A DNA stretch of 64,000 nucleotides, from assembly GCA_905116865.2 (NCBI GenBank), contig CAJHNH020000237.1:116470-180469 (forward strand), in the 5' to 3' direction. Shown piece by piece: positions 11,303 to 22,380 of the stretch. The first letter of the stretch is position 1. Each line of letters starts with the position of its first letter. The position numbers and the translations under genes are program-made. The notes under the pieces are model-generated. The model was not told the origin of the DNA. It worked only from the letters and a program-made list of their open reading frames with translations, and made no database searches. The DNA is from Candidula unifasciata. Lineage: Eukaryota > Mollusca > Gastropoda > Stylommatophora > Geomitridae.

Positions 11303-12033
11303 GGCTCTCCTCCGAACTTCATCCCGATATTATGGCAGCCATAAAATATCCTTAGGGGGCTCAATTCTATTAAAAATATGCCGGCTCCGTATAACGAAAC
11401 AAATGCTATAACAGGATCTCAGCGATATGTTACTTGCGGACCTTTTTCTGTGACTGTGCCTCACCGCCGACCGTATCATGGGGGCTAAACTAGATGGCTG
11501 GGACTCACGAGCAGCAGCTACCACATCTCCTGCAACTTCCTCCAATTAATTTGCTCGTGAGTCCCAGGCACCCAGTTTAGCCCCCCATCCGTGCTGTGCG
11601 TAGCGGCATGGGGGATACACTCGGCGGTGAGTTTAATCGCGTTTTGCGAATGCCTAAAAGTGTAAGGATACAGGTCGGCAGGTCTGACATCTTCCGCTGC
11701 TAAAGCCTCAATCGGAAGAACAGTATTGCTAATCTGCGTGGGAGCGCGTGGTCTACCCGCCATATCACTTTCATCGTCTGTAATGTGTCGAAATTGTCAA
11801 TAGTTGCTATTATCATCTGCTAGCATCGTCTGCAGAAACGCTAGAAATTGTCAACGGTCGCTTTTATCGTCTGCTACTATCGTCTGCAATGTTGCGTCTC
11901 TTGAAAATGTCAAGTAATCCTAGTGTTGCCGCGATTTGTTCCTCGACAGAAAGTCCGCATTTTACATATGCCTGAGCCCCGTAAGGATATTTTGTGACCG
12001 CCATAATATCGGATTGAAGTTTGGAGGAGAGCC
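11303..12033. mobile_element. Miniature inverted-repeat DNA transposon, 731 bp, 8-bp target duplication
   Basis: Terminal inverted repeats of about 34 bp (GGCTCTCCTCC.AACTTCA... at 11303-11336, complement at 12000-12033) differ at only a few positions. The element is flanked by the perfect direct repeat CCTTTCTT at 11295-11302 and 12034-12041. Inside, 11479-11583 forms a second foldback: GGGGGCTAAACT.GATGG...ACTCACGAGCA pairs with TGCTCGTGAGTCCC...AGTTTAGCCCCC. No transposase is encoded. The 8-bp duplication is compatible with hAT, P or Merlin-like transposases; the ends match none of these well enough for me to assign. Confidence 0.85.
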
Positions 12034-12041
12034 CCTTTCTT

Positions 12042-12545
12042 TTCAAATTTCACCTTCACACAGAAGTCAGAAGCCAAGCCAGCCTCCAGTGTGGAGATGG
12101 CATCTCACATATATTATTTAATTTAAACTTTAAACAATAAACCCACACAGGTACAGTGTTGCTTGGCTCAGCATTGAGCAGGAAGAAAAGATAAACAAAT
12201 GAGAATATTCTGCAATATTGATCTCTACTATTATACAAACCACAAAAGATATACTGCCCTATTATTCCGCACTATATGGAAATACTGTAGAACTGAACCA
12301 AAAGCTAAGTTCAGGTTCACAAACCTACTTGGTTATGTAAGTGTCAGTGATAGGGAACACAAGAAGAAGTAAGCCCAGTTCTGTCAGAATGAATTTGCAT
12401 GGGTATGTTGGCAGAAACAGCCGTTTGCAAACTTTTTTGTTTTTTTCAGGTGGCGCCATACGCTCCTTCCCCCCCCCCCTCCCCCCCGCCCAAAAAATAA
12501 ACCCCTATCTTTTTGAATAGGTGGCACCCACAAATAAAAAAATAA
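12042..12545. other. Gene-free interval with C-rich tract
   Basis: Contains a C-rich run at about 12470-12490 flanked by A/T-rich sequence. The frame on the minus strand at 12626-12384 simply reads this tract. Nothing else recognised. Confidence 0.4.
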
Positions 12546-12553
12546 AAAAACTC

Positions 12554-12904
12554 GGCTATCCTCCGAATAGTGGCCAAAAACACACCCTGACAAGGCCTCA
12601 GTCACATGTAAATTGCGGACTTCCAACGACTTAAATTGCAGACTTCGGCGACTATACCGCCACTGCAGAGTATCTCCCGCACCGTTACGTGCAGCACGGA
12701 GCTAAACTAGATGAATGGAATTCAAAAGCAGCAGCTTCTGCATCTCCTGTAGCTTTGCTCGTGAGTCAAGGCAATCTAGCTCTGCGCTGCGCATATCAGC
12801 GCAGGAGATACTCTCGGCAGTGGCGTATAGTCCCCGGAAGTCCGAAATGTACTTGTGACTGTTTTTGGCCGCCATAATATGTAGCCGTTATTCGGAGGAT
12901 AGCC
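12554..12904. mobile_element. Second MITE of the same family, 351 bp, 8-bp target duplication
   Basis: Perfect 16-bp terminal inverted repeats GGCTATCCTCCGAATA (12554-12569 and complement at 12889-12904) are flanked by the perfect duplication AAAAACTC at 12546-12553 and 12905-12912. The ends share the core GGCT.TCCTCCGAA with the element at 11303-12033. Both also share an inner GCTAAACTAGATG ... GCTCGTGAGTC stem and a CCGCCATAATAT subterminal motif, so they belong to one family with different internal deletions. Confidence 0.85.
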
Positions 12905-12912
12905 AAAAACTC

Positions 12913-13868
12913 ATTAAAAAGAGGCGTGGGGGAGAAACATCCTATGCACTGTTAGCAAGAATTTAGAGAAAACACCCACATGAATCAAAATATCAAATAA
13001 CATGCACTAACCAACCACCAGCTGTTAATCTACAGTCCACATATCAATGTGCCGCTTGACACTGTTTTGTCTTGATTATATTTCCTGTACAAACTGCTCC
13101 TGAAAACAAAAATCATCCTTGACTGTTTGTCTTATCTATAATTTAAAACAAAAAACTGTTAGTATAACAGTTATTGCAAGTAGAGGTTCACTAAGTTTAT
13201 ACCAAGTGCAGATTCGCTCAATTTCAAAAGTGGTTGATCCCTCTTTCCTGATACTCCCTTTTTTCCTGAGGCTTCATGATAACTGACCTTAAGGAGCAAA
13301 TATCACATAATAGCTGCTTGTGTCTTTCTCTGGGCAGGCAAAAAAAAGCAAAAAGTATGACTGTGGGCACTGCCCATCTCAGTGGTCTCAAAATTGAGGG
13401 GATGGGGGTGTTCTTCTCTGGGGTAGGTGGGGGGCGGGGGAGGGTGGGTTGAGACATGAGGGAGTTTCAAGATAGGTGTCATACAGTTTTAAAATGCAGT
13501 ACATTTGTACTTGTAATAATCCGGATTTGTAGCAATAACAGTCATGTAAACAAAACAGCAATGCCAGCTTGATGTGGAGAGTGATCTCTGCTGTGCCTTG
13601 TCCAGTGTCACACACAAAAAAGTGTCAACCATCACATTGATGTTTGGACACTAAATTACCTGTTGGTAGCGCTTTCTTTTGTTATTTGACACTTTGAATT
13701 ATGATGTTTTTCTCCAGGTTCTTGTTAACAGTGCTGGGAATTTTTTTGGGGTCCTCTTTTAATCACTTTTTGTTATTTAAGGGGGGGGGGGGGGGGGGGC
13801 TTGCAATATACTTTAGGGTCTCTGCCGTGCGGCAAAAAGGTTTGGGACCACTAGCCTATCTGTTTCAC
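12913..13868. other. Interval without a supported gene; poly-G tract
   Basis: No exon could be supported. A G run of about 18 lies at 13782-13799 and a G-rich stretch at 13400-13450. The open frames that cross these read glycine or proline runs and are not genes. Confidence 0.4.
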
Positions 13869-13869
13869 T

Positions 13870-14086
13870 TTTGTGTATCCCCATGTGGGTTCTGGAGTCC
13901 CGTTGTCGGGGAAAACAAGAATAAACTCCCTAACAAGCATATTGCATTGTTGCTGGAACTGACTATTTGGGGACATCCTTCGAAGTCAGAGTACATCTGT
14001 CTCAGAGGCAAGGGACCAAGAGTCTGCATACAAATAAACCAGTTGTGTGAAACAGATGTGCATGCAACACTCAGCCAAACTATGTT
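13870..14086 (+). mobile_element. SINE-like family C (GAA-tailed), copy
   Basis: Matches the fullest copy at 25178-25476: GTGGGTTCTGGAGTCCC, GGGGAAAACAAGAATA, a CCTTCGAAGTCAGAGT segment, AGAGGCAAGG and GCATGCAACACTCA. The tail part is missing. Confidence 0.7.
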
Positions 14087-14210
14087 CCTGTTGATATTTT
14101 ATATCTTGAATGTTTTACTTTTTTGTTTGGCTGTTTAGGTTACTGTGGTGCTGGGAATAGTATGAAGCTGCCTGAGGATTTAATATCAACAGTTGCTTTC
14201 TGAGAGTCAG

Positions 14211-14313
14211 ATAATGGATGTTAGCCGCAACATGCCAGTGGAGACAGGATCCATTGAGATGGGTTCTCTCAGACTGGAGGATCAACATAATGAGCCGTCT
14301 TCCCAAGAAACTG
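14211..14313 (+). CDS. Internal exon of the PHRF1/SCAF-type gene (first exon visible)
   Basis: Predicted exon of 103 nt between an acceptor (TTGCTTTCTGAGAGTCAG, ending at 14210) and a donor (G|GTTTGT at 14314). Read in the first frame it gives 34 codons without a stop, beginning IMDVSRNMPVETGSIEMGSL and ending SSQET plus one leftover base. That base joins the two bases AT at the start of the next exon (16999) to make an Asp codon, so phase is kept. The composition is acidic and Ser-rich like the next exon. The methionine at codon 2 (14214) could be a start, but the clean acceptor suggests earlier exons, and the family normally has N-terminal RING (SCAF11) or RING and PHD fingers (PHRF1) that are not seen here. 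Evidence is splice signals and phase only. Confidence 0.65.
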
Positions 14314-14505
14314 GTTTGTTTTGATTTTCAAATAGTTCTCACTTGTACTGGTCTTGTTTTGTCTAATTATATTGGGAGCAGTCATGTGAAACCCTTTTGT
14401 GCCACATCATGTGTAATTTTTTTCGTTGAGCATTGTCAATGATAAACGGGTTTCAGATGAACATTCCTTATAATTGATTTATTAAAAGTTATATTCAAGT
14501 CATTT

Positions 14506-14655
14506 CCCAGTGTGGGTTCCGGGACCCCATTGGGGGAAAACAAGAATAGACCCAGTGCCTCCCCAACAAGCATGTCATAAGAGTAAACTAATTGGGGGCT
14601 TCTTTCGAAGTCGGAGTGCATCTGCCTAAGAGGCACGGAACCTTCTTCTTTGCAT
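14506..14655 (+). mobile_element. SINE-like family C, fragment
   Basis: Has TGTGGGTTCCGGGACCCCAT, GAAAACAAGAATAGACCCA, CCCCAACAAGCATGTCATAA and TTTCGAAGTCGGAGTGCATC. Lies in the first visible intron of the host gene in the sense orientation. Confidence 0.7.
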
Positions 14656-15164
14656 TCAGTTTTGTATGCTCAGATCAGACCATCTGCTGGGTTGCTTCTT
14701 TGAACTCTATTGCAGAATGTTTTTCTTATTGCCGTCTGCCTGAAGAAAATAGTTTTTCCCAGAAAGTTCTCAGAATTATCTGGGACCCATTTGTGTGACG
14801 TCGGGTTGACCTTATAGCCCCACTGATTATAAAACAAAGTTCTTGTCTTTGTTGAGAAGTATGACCTGTGTCTTGGCACCGAACTACAGTTGCACAGTGG
14901 GAAGCACACTTGCCTGTCAGCCCAGTGCTCAAAACTCCTTTGGTGGCGGTGATGTTTTTTAATGGGTCAGGGCTCTCATGTCGACTCTTGTTTAATGTGG
15001 GTCCAAGGAATTTCATGGGAAGTAAAGGTGGCTGGTGCACAATCCACTAGACTCTTATTGAGAATTAGTCAGCGTAAAATTCTGGATCTAATAAAATGTG
15101 TCACATATTCTTCATGTTATGGACAAAGGGGGCTGAGCTGCACTAAGCTTCAATGTGTTTGCAG

Positions 15165-16388
15165 GGGTAAGATTGATATGTTACATTGGGGTAAGATTGA
15201 TATGTTTCACTGGGGTAAGATTGATATGTTACACTGGGGTAAGATTGATACGTTACACTGGGGTAAGATTGATACGTTACACTGGGGTAAGATTGATATG
15301 TTACACTGGGGTAAGATTGATATGTTACACTGGGGTAAGATTGATATGTTATACTGGGGTAAGATTGATATGTTACTCTAGTGTAAGATTGATATGTTAC
15401 ACTGGGGTAAGATTGATATGTTACACTGGGGTAAGATTGATACGTTACACTGGTGTAAGATTGATATGTTACACTGGGGTAAGATTGATATGTTACACTG
15501 GGGTAAGATTGATATGTTACACTGGGGTAAGATTGATATGTTACACTGGGGTAAGAAAGATATGTTGCACTGGGGTAAGATTGATATGTTACACTGGGGT
15601 AAGATTGATATGTTACACTGGGGTAAGATTGATATGTTACACTGGGGTAAGATTGATATGTTACACTGGGGTAAGATTGATATGTTACACTGGGGTAAGA
15701 TCGATATGTTACACTGGGGTAAGATCGATATGTTACACTGGGGTAAGATCGATATGTTACACTGGGGTAAGATTGATATGTTACACTGGGGTATGATTGA
15801 TATGTTACACTGGGGTAAGATTGATATGTTACACTGGGGTAAGATTGATATGTTACACTGGGGTAAGATTGATATGTTACACTGGGGTAAGATTGATATG
15901 TTACACTGGGGTAAGATTGATATGTTACACTGGGGTAAGATCAATATGTTACACTGGGGTAAGATTGATATGTTACTCTGGTGTAAGATTGATATGTTAC
16001 ACTGGGGTATGATTGATAAGTTACTCTGGTGTAATATTGATATGTTACACTGAGGTAAGATTGATATGTTACACTGGGGTAAGATTGATGTGTTACACTG
16101 GGGTAAGATTGATATGTTACACTGGGGTAAGATTGATAAGTTACTCTGGTGTAATATTGATATGTTACACTGAGGTAAGATTGATATGTTACACTGGGGT
16201 AAGATTGATATGTTACACTGGGGTAAGATTGAAATGTTACACTGGGGTAAGATTGATATGTTACTCTTGTGTAAGATTGATATGTTACACTGGTGTAAGA
16301 TTGAAATGTTACACTGGGGTAAGATTGATATGTTACACTGGTGTAAGATTGAAATATTACACTGGGGTAAGATTGATATGTTACACTG
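15165..16388. repeat. 24-bp minisatellite, about 51 units
   Basis: Tandem units of 24 bp with consensus GGGGTAAGATTGATATGTTA plus CACT. Because 24 is a multiple of three and the unit has no stop in several frames, both strands show frames of about 190-220 codons (for example GKIDMLHW or GVRLICYT repeats). These are artefacts of the array, not genes. Variants (TGGTGTAAG, GATCGATATG, ATATTGATATG) cluster in higher-order blocks near 16010-16160. The array lies in the intron between 14313 and 16999 of the host gene. Its right end abuts a SINE-like copy. Each unit carries GGGGTAAGA in the sense direction, which resembles a 5' splice site. Confidence 0.95.
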
Positions 16389-16545
16389 CCTGTCCCAACT
16401 AGCGTGTCATAAGAGTTGACTAACTGGGGGCATCCTTTGTAGTTGGAGTGAGTAAATCTGCCTGAGAGGCTAGGAACCAAGAGCCTGCATACAAATAAGC
16501 CAGCTTTGTTAAATGGTTGTGAAAGCAAAACTTGTTCTGGGACAA
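16385..16545 (+). mobile_element. SINE-like family C, fragment
   Basis: Starts in CACTGCCTGTCCCAACTAGC, directly at the end of the minisatellite, and goes on through GTGTCATAAGAGTTGACTAA, GAGAGGCTAGGAACCAAGAG and GCATACAAATAAGCCAG. The 5' part of the element is missing and may have been overwritten by the array. Confidence 0.65.
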
Positions 16546-16635
16546 GACTAACATCTTTAGGTGGAGGAAAAAACAGAACTTTCTAACTGAGTTTACACTC
16601 AGTGAATGTGAAGAAAAAGTTATAGGACCTTAGTA

Positions 16636-16765
16636 TTGTGTGCCCATCCTTTACACAGATCTAGCTTATTTGTGTGCAGACTGTTGGTTTCTTGCCTCTC
16701 AGACAGATGCAGCTTACCTACCATAAAAGCAACATTTATCCTGTCTACGTTAGTCAGGCCACCCA
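16636..16765 (-). mobile_element. SINE-like family C, inverted fragment
   Basis: The complement of the family middle: GCAGACTGTTGGTTTCTTGC and CTCTCAGACAGATGCAGCTT. The short frame at 16636-16824 is within it and is not a gene. Confidence 0.6.
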
Positions 16766-16998
16766 CCTCTCTCACCCTCCAAATTTGGAACCTGTTTCTA
16801 GGGTGGACGTCAGTTTCTATTTAGTTGGTCAGTGAGTATAGGGCAGAAGCTGGTACCTGTTCACATTTGTACAAGCAAGTGCCTGTTAACAGTAGGGAAG
16901 GCTTGTACCTTTTAACATTTGTGAAAGCTGGTACCTGTTAACATTTGTGAAAGCTTGTACCTGTTAACATGAACTGGTTTGTATCTTTCCACACACAG

Positions 16999-19900
16999 AT
17001 GTGATGAAACATAAAAAGTGGCTGAAAACTGTGGCAGGAACAGACCACAGTGGAGAAGTTCAAGATACAGGGGCTGGGTGTTTGAAAACAGAACTGAAGA
17101 ACAATTTAGTTGCATGTGGGTTGGAGAACTGTGATAGAAAGAGGGGCAGTGCTGAGAACATTGCTTTAACTGAGAGTGTTGATGATGATGTTAGTGCTGA
17201 AGACAGTGTCTCCCTGGCAGCGAGCACTAGTGTTGATAGTGTGGTCAGTGCTGAAGACAGTGTCTCCCTGGCAGCGAGCACGAGTGTTGATGGTGTGGTC
17301 AGTGCCGAAGACAGTTTCTCCCTGGCAGCGAGCACGAGTGTTGATGATGTGAATCACCAGTTGTGGCCGAGTGAAGAGGTTTCCAAAGTTCAGAATAAAT
17401 TATTGCTCAGAGGTGTGGTTGATGATGCCAGAAATCTTGAGATAACTGGTCGGAACTGTGATATATTGGGGAACAGTTCCATAGAAGTAGACTGCAGTAA
17501 AACTGAGAGTTCATTATCAGTGCCGCTATCTGCTGATGTAAACATTTGCGCTGAGGTGAATGTCTTGAAGACGACTTGTAATGGTGATGTTTATCTCGAA
17601 GAGGAATCTATAAAACAGGAGATTGGCCAGCAAGATAACTGTACCAGTGAAAGCCCACCATCAGTCCACTGGTCTGCCAATGAAGATGAAAATAATTTGT
17701 CGGGAAAGTCACTAAATATTTCTGAATCATCTTGTAATGTCGCTGATATTCATGTGGACACCACAGCAACTTATAATGGTGGCGATTATCTCATGGGTAC
17801 GGAAGCTTCAGAACAAGAGAGGAATCCGAAAGAAAGCAGAGATCTGACTTTTCAGGATAATATATGCCATGCTGGGACGAAACTGACTTGTAATAATGCT
17901 GACCTTAGTGATAAAGACACATTCAAGCAAGACAATGTCCGGACAAATGATAGGGGAGATAAGTGTGTAAATGAAAGTTTACCATCAGTTCTTTCACCCG
18001 GTAAGGACAATGCCATGGATTCGACATGTTTACCGTCCAAATCTCGTGATTGTGATGTGAATAAAGAGACCTCTGAACTGGTTGGTAACCTGCAAGTTGT
18101 TTTACAGAATAGCGTTCTGATTGATGAAAATCCTTCATTAGATCTTTCTGCAGCTCATAAGTGTGCAAAGAATATTTCTTATAATGATTTACAAGTTAAT
18201 GTTGAGATAAATGGGGGTACGTCTTCAGCAACTCAAGGGATAGGTAAAATTACATCTTTAGATCCCATACTATCTCAAGAGGAGACACAAATTGCCGGTC
18301 GTTATGAATCAGATGTGTCAGCATTAAGTTTAGACAACGATGTTTGTGAAGCAGGGAGAGGAACATCAAAACGGGAGATTTTTCAGGAAGATGGGATTAA
18401 AACTATTACCTGTGTGCACAGGAGTTCATCTTTAGTTGACGTAGACAAAGGTGAGAAATGGCAGAGTGGTGAGGGCTGTACAGCAGAAGATATTTTTGAT
18501 GACAGTCTTTCATTTGTGGAGAATGACACTTTAAAACAGGAAATTGGTACGAAAACTGTTACTTATTTCAGCAGACGTTCATCATTAGGTCCTCTAGATA
18601 ACACCAGGGATGAGAACAGTATACCAGAAGGTAATTTTGAGGACAATGTTTCCTTTGTGGAGAGTGAAGCTTTAGCACCCACAGATGATCAACAAAATGT
18701 TCAAATTGGTCGTTGGTTGAATTCATCACCAGTGCCTTTGAACTCTGGTAAAATTACTGCAATGTTAAAATGTGATGAAACAGGTTTATCACAAGACAGA
18801 TTTAGTGACCAGGATTGTCCTGTTGATGAACAGGAGCTGTTGAATCAGGAAATAAAGGGAATCAACAGTGACCTGCAGAGCACTTCATTTATAAAACATG
18901 AAAATTCTGTCTCTCTTGATGAAGAAGATGGTAATTTTAAAAAGCAGGGTGTAATGGACAGCCATAACCAGAAGATTCCGACTGACCTGATTCAGAAGGA
19001 GAGTTGCTCTGCAGGCGTAGGCTTGGATATTTCAGAATGGCCAATGACAGTTAACAAAACAGTACATTCAGCAGGTTTAGACCGTGATCTATCCGAAATA
19101 CAGATAACAAGTAGCGAGGTAGTACCTTGTAGAAGTGGTGCGGATATACCAGAATCATTGATCACATCAGGCAAGACAATGCAGTCAGTATCTACAGGAC
19201 TGAGTGAATCAGAACCTCTGGAGACAGTTACTAAGACAGTACATTCAGACAGTTTACCCAAAGGTGAACTAGAAATACTGACAGAAGGTGACATGAGATT
19301 ACTTTCAGACAGTTCACGGGAGGGTGAACTAGAAGTAATGGCAGGAGGCAGCTTGACAGTACATTCAGACAGTTTACCCAAAGGTGAACTAGAAATCCTG
19401 ACAGAAGGTGACATGAGATTACTTTTAGACAGTTCACGGGAGGGTGAACTAGAAGTAATGGCAGGAGGCAGCTTGACAGTACATTCAGACAGTTCGGAGG
19501 AAATTTTATTAAAAGTAATGGCAGAAGACAACACTACATTGCATTCAAACAGTACAGCCAAGGGTGAACTAGAAGTAAGGGCAGAAAGCAAGACGCCAGT
19601 ACATTCAGACAGTTCAGAGGAAATTGAACTAGAAGTATTACCAGAAGGCAAGAACACAGTACATTCAGACAGTTCAGAGGAAATTGAACTAGAAGTATTA
19701 CCAGAAGGCAAGAACACAGTACATTCAGATAGTTCAGAGGAAATTGAATTAGAAGTATTACCAGAAGGCAAGAAGATAGTACATTCAGACAGTTCAGAGG
19801 AAATTGAACTAGAAGTATTGCCAGAAGTCAAGATGACAGTACATTCAGACAGTTCAGAGGAAATTGAACTAGAAGTATTACCAGAAGGCAAGATGACAGT

Positions 19901-22380
19901 ACATTCAGACAGTTCAGAGGAAATTGAACTAGAAGTATTGCCAGAAGGCAAGATGACAGTACATTCAGACAGTTCATCAGTCAGAGCTAGGAAGACAGTT
20001 AAGTCAGCATCTCTAGAAGTGGATGAAACAGAATCACTAAAGACAGTTAGGAAGACAGTACATTCAGACAGTTCAAGCGAAGATGTCACAGGAAAATCCT
20101 GCAAGACAATCCCTTTTAGAGGACAAAAAAAAGACGCCCACAAATCACTGAAAATTGTAGATATGGCAGCTCATTCGGAAGGTCAAGAGAAGAAGCAATC
20201 AGAATCCCAGGAAATATTAAATGAGACTGCACATTTTGAAGATGCAGGGGGAGGTAAATGTGTGTCATTAAAGAAGAATAATATTAAGGCAATGTCCAAA
20301 AAGAAAAAGAAAATAAAAGAAAAGAAAGGACATAGAAAGAAAAGTAAAAGAAAACAGAAGAGTGAGCAGGTAGCAGAAAGTTTGCGATTAGTTGAAGTAA
20401 GTGGGGATAAATACGGTGATGAGGAATTGAGAATGGAAGAGACTGAAGCAGACAGTGTAATCTGTAATAAATTATGTAAAGAAAGAATGTTAGTTGATGC
20501 AGAAGAAGATCTGTTGCATCGAGAAGGTAGTAACCAACAAGTGGGAGATCTGAAGGAACCCGGAGAACTAGAATTTATAAAGGAGAGGAGGAAAAAAGCT
20601 AAAAAGAAGAAGAAAAGGAGGCGCAGGGTCGCAACTGTTGAGGAAGATGATGTGGGAGATAATGCCTCACAGAAGTTTCCCACTTATCTTGATGGATTTT
20701 TTCTTCATTACAGTGATAGGAATGAAGAGTTAGGTGAGATTGTAGACGATGCATCAGTGTCCTTCCGCATTCAGCCTGGCATGTTAGACAAGGATGATCA
20801 AATCCACCATGGACATTTTAGCTATGAATCTGCAGATTCAGTGAAAAGTGATAACTGTAGTGAAAGAGTCAGAAACAGAGATGAGGAAATGGAAGGTAGG
20901 AGGAGACGAAGACATGATAAGAGAGAACATAAAGAGAGAAAAAGGAAGCAGAAAGATAGAAGTCATACTTATGAGGCATTGTATGAAAGAGAGCACCCTA
21001 GTGTTACAGTTTGCTCTAGCAGAGAGTATACATTTAATAATGAGAGGTATAGAAATGAGAGACATGAAGAAAGAGTGAGAAGTAGTGAAAGAAAAATAAG
21101 ACGAATAGATAGACAACATATCAGGGCCGCAGTGCTGCCTGATCAAGATAGAAGAAGTGTTCAAATAGAAGAAGTCAGAAGACATGCAGCCAGAAGTAGT
21201 CCACAGGATTCTAGAACGGTGATAGCTGTCAGATCTCCGGTTCACTCAAATCAGCAGAAACGGAGATCACGGTCCAGGGGGGTGACTGCTGAAGTCAGAT
21301 CTCCAGTTCACTCAAATCAGCATAGACGGAGATCAGAGTCCAGAGGGGTGACTGCTGAAGCCGAACAGGAAAGACGACTAGAGAGAGCCAAGCATAAGGA
21401 CCAGCATAACACTGGGAGGATATCCCACAAGAGAGACAGGCATGCTGAGAGAAATCACAGATCTGAAAGAAATTCAGATAAGGAAAATAACCGGAGTTAT
21501 AAAAGAAGACGGCAAATGAGAACTCAAGAAAGCAATGGTTCAGATTATAGGGGTAGAAATAGAAATTCAAGGAGGGTAAGGAGGAGAGGAGGAAGTACAT
21601 CTTCCTCTAGCTCTGCCGGCAGTGATGTTAGACAAAGATATGATGATAGTGATGGCGGTCATTGTGTTGTCATCAGTCTAGGAAGCTCCGATGATGATGG
21701 CGCCTCCAGTGATGTCATTCTGGTTGAGTCAGAAAAAATTGTAATCAACCTTGATGATGAAGAAGACCCACCCTCTGGAGTGAGATTCACTAGTCGTCGT
21801 AACAGACCTGCCAGTGCAAGAAAAACAAATGAACCTGCCATTGCAAGGAAAACAAATGAGCCTGCCATTGCAAGGAAAACAAATGAGCTTGCCATTGCAA
21901 GGAAAACAAATGAACCTGTCATTGTAAGGAAAGCAAATGAACCTGCCATTGCAAAGAAAACAAATGAACCAGCCATTGCAAGGAAAACAAATGAACCTGC
22001 CGAATCAAGGAACATTAGTGAAGCTGCCATTGCAAGGAAAACAAATGAACCTGCCATTGGAAGGAAAACAAATGAACCTGCCATTGCAAGGAAAACTAAC
22101 AGCACTGCCATTGCAAGGGACATTAATGAACCTTCCATTGCAAGGAAAAAAGATGAACCTGCCATTGCAAGGAAAACAAATGAACCTGCCACTGCAAGGA
22201 AAACTAAAGACCCTGCCATTTCAAGGAATATTGATGAACCTGCTGTTAAAAAGAAAACAATTGAACCTACAAGTGCAAGGGAAGCTGATGAACCTGCCAT
22301 TGCAAAGAAAGCTTTCAGACCTGCAATTGCAATGGTTGGTACTATCCCCACAGCCAGCGCTGACAAAAAAAAGTCCCCTG
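16999..22380 (+). CDS. Giant exon of a PHRF1/SCAF11-type nuclear protein
   Basis: One open frame of about 1.8 thousand codons begins right after an acceptor (TTTCCACACACAG, ending at 16998); the first two bases complete a codon with the previous exon. In order it encodes: an acidic Ser-rich region with three 18-residue repeats (AEDSVSLAASTSV) at 17180-17345; about 12 tandem 20-residue repeats around VHSDSSEEIELEVLPEGK at 19236-19975; Lys/Arg blocks at 20290-20360 and 20586-20630, likely nuclear localisation signals; an Arg-rich, RS-like region at 20870-21600; three SUMO-interaction-like motifs (VVISL, VILVE, IVINLDDEED) at 21662-21770; and about 19 basic 9-residue repeats around AIARKTNEP at 21807-22330. 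No enzyme domain is present. In PHRF1 and SCAF11 a long disordered middle links N-terminal zinc fingers to the C-terminal helical domain that here lies in the last exons. The frame stays open to 22517, but the conserved C-terminus is in another frame. I end the exon at 22380 with a 58-nt intron; a 1-base indel near 22440-22490 is the alternative. Confidence 0.85.
17179..17345 (+). repeat. 54-bp coding repeat, three units
   Basis: Three consecutive 18-residue units built around AEDSVSLAASTSVD, nearly identical at the nucleotide level, which implies recent duplication within the exon. Confidence 0.9.
19236..19975 (+). repeat. 60-bp coding repeat, about 12 units (20 residues each)
   Basis: The first four units alternate two types (VHSDSLPKGELEILTEGDM and LLSDSSREGELEVMAGGSL). 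The last six are nearly identical (VHSDSSEEIELEVLPEGK). Every unit keeps an SDSS or SDS core next to acidic residues, the kind of site favoured by casein kinase 2. This antisense strand also stays open but is a shadow. Confidence 0.95.
21807..22330 (+). repeat. 27-bp coding repeat, about 19 units (9 residues each)
   Basis: Consensus residues AIARKTNEP. Central units are nearly identical; edge units drift (AESRNISEA, AVKKKTIEP). Net basic, proline once per unit. The minus-strand and shifted frames seen here are shadows. Confidence 0.95.

Noticed and set aside
15155..16528. Open frames of 130-220 codons on both strands (repeats of GKIDMLHW, GVRLICYT, SYPSVTYQ)
   Set aside because: They all read the 24-bp minisatellite, whose unit length is a multiple of three and has no stop codon. 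No splice signals or flanking coding sequence.
18992..20143. 383-codon frame on the minus strand opposite the giant exon
   Set aside because: It mirrors the 60-bp coding repeat of the plus-strand gene; the plus-strand frame is longer, spliced and family-supported.
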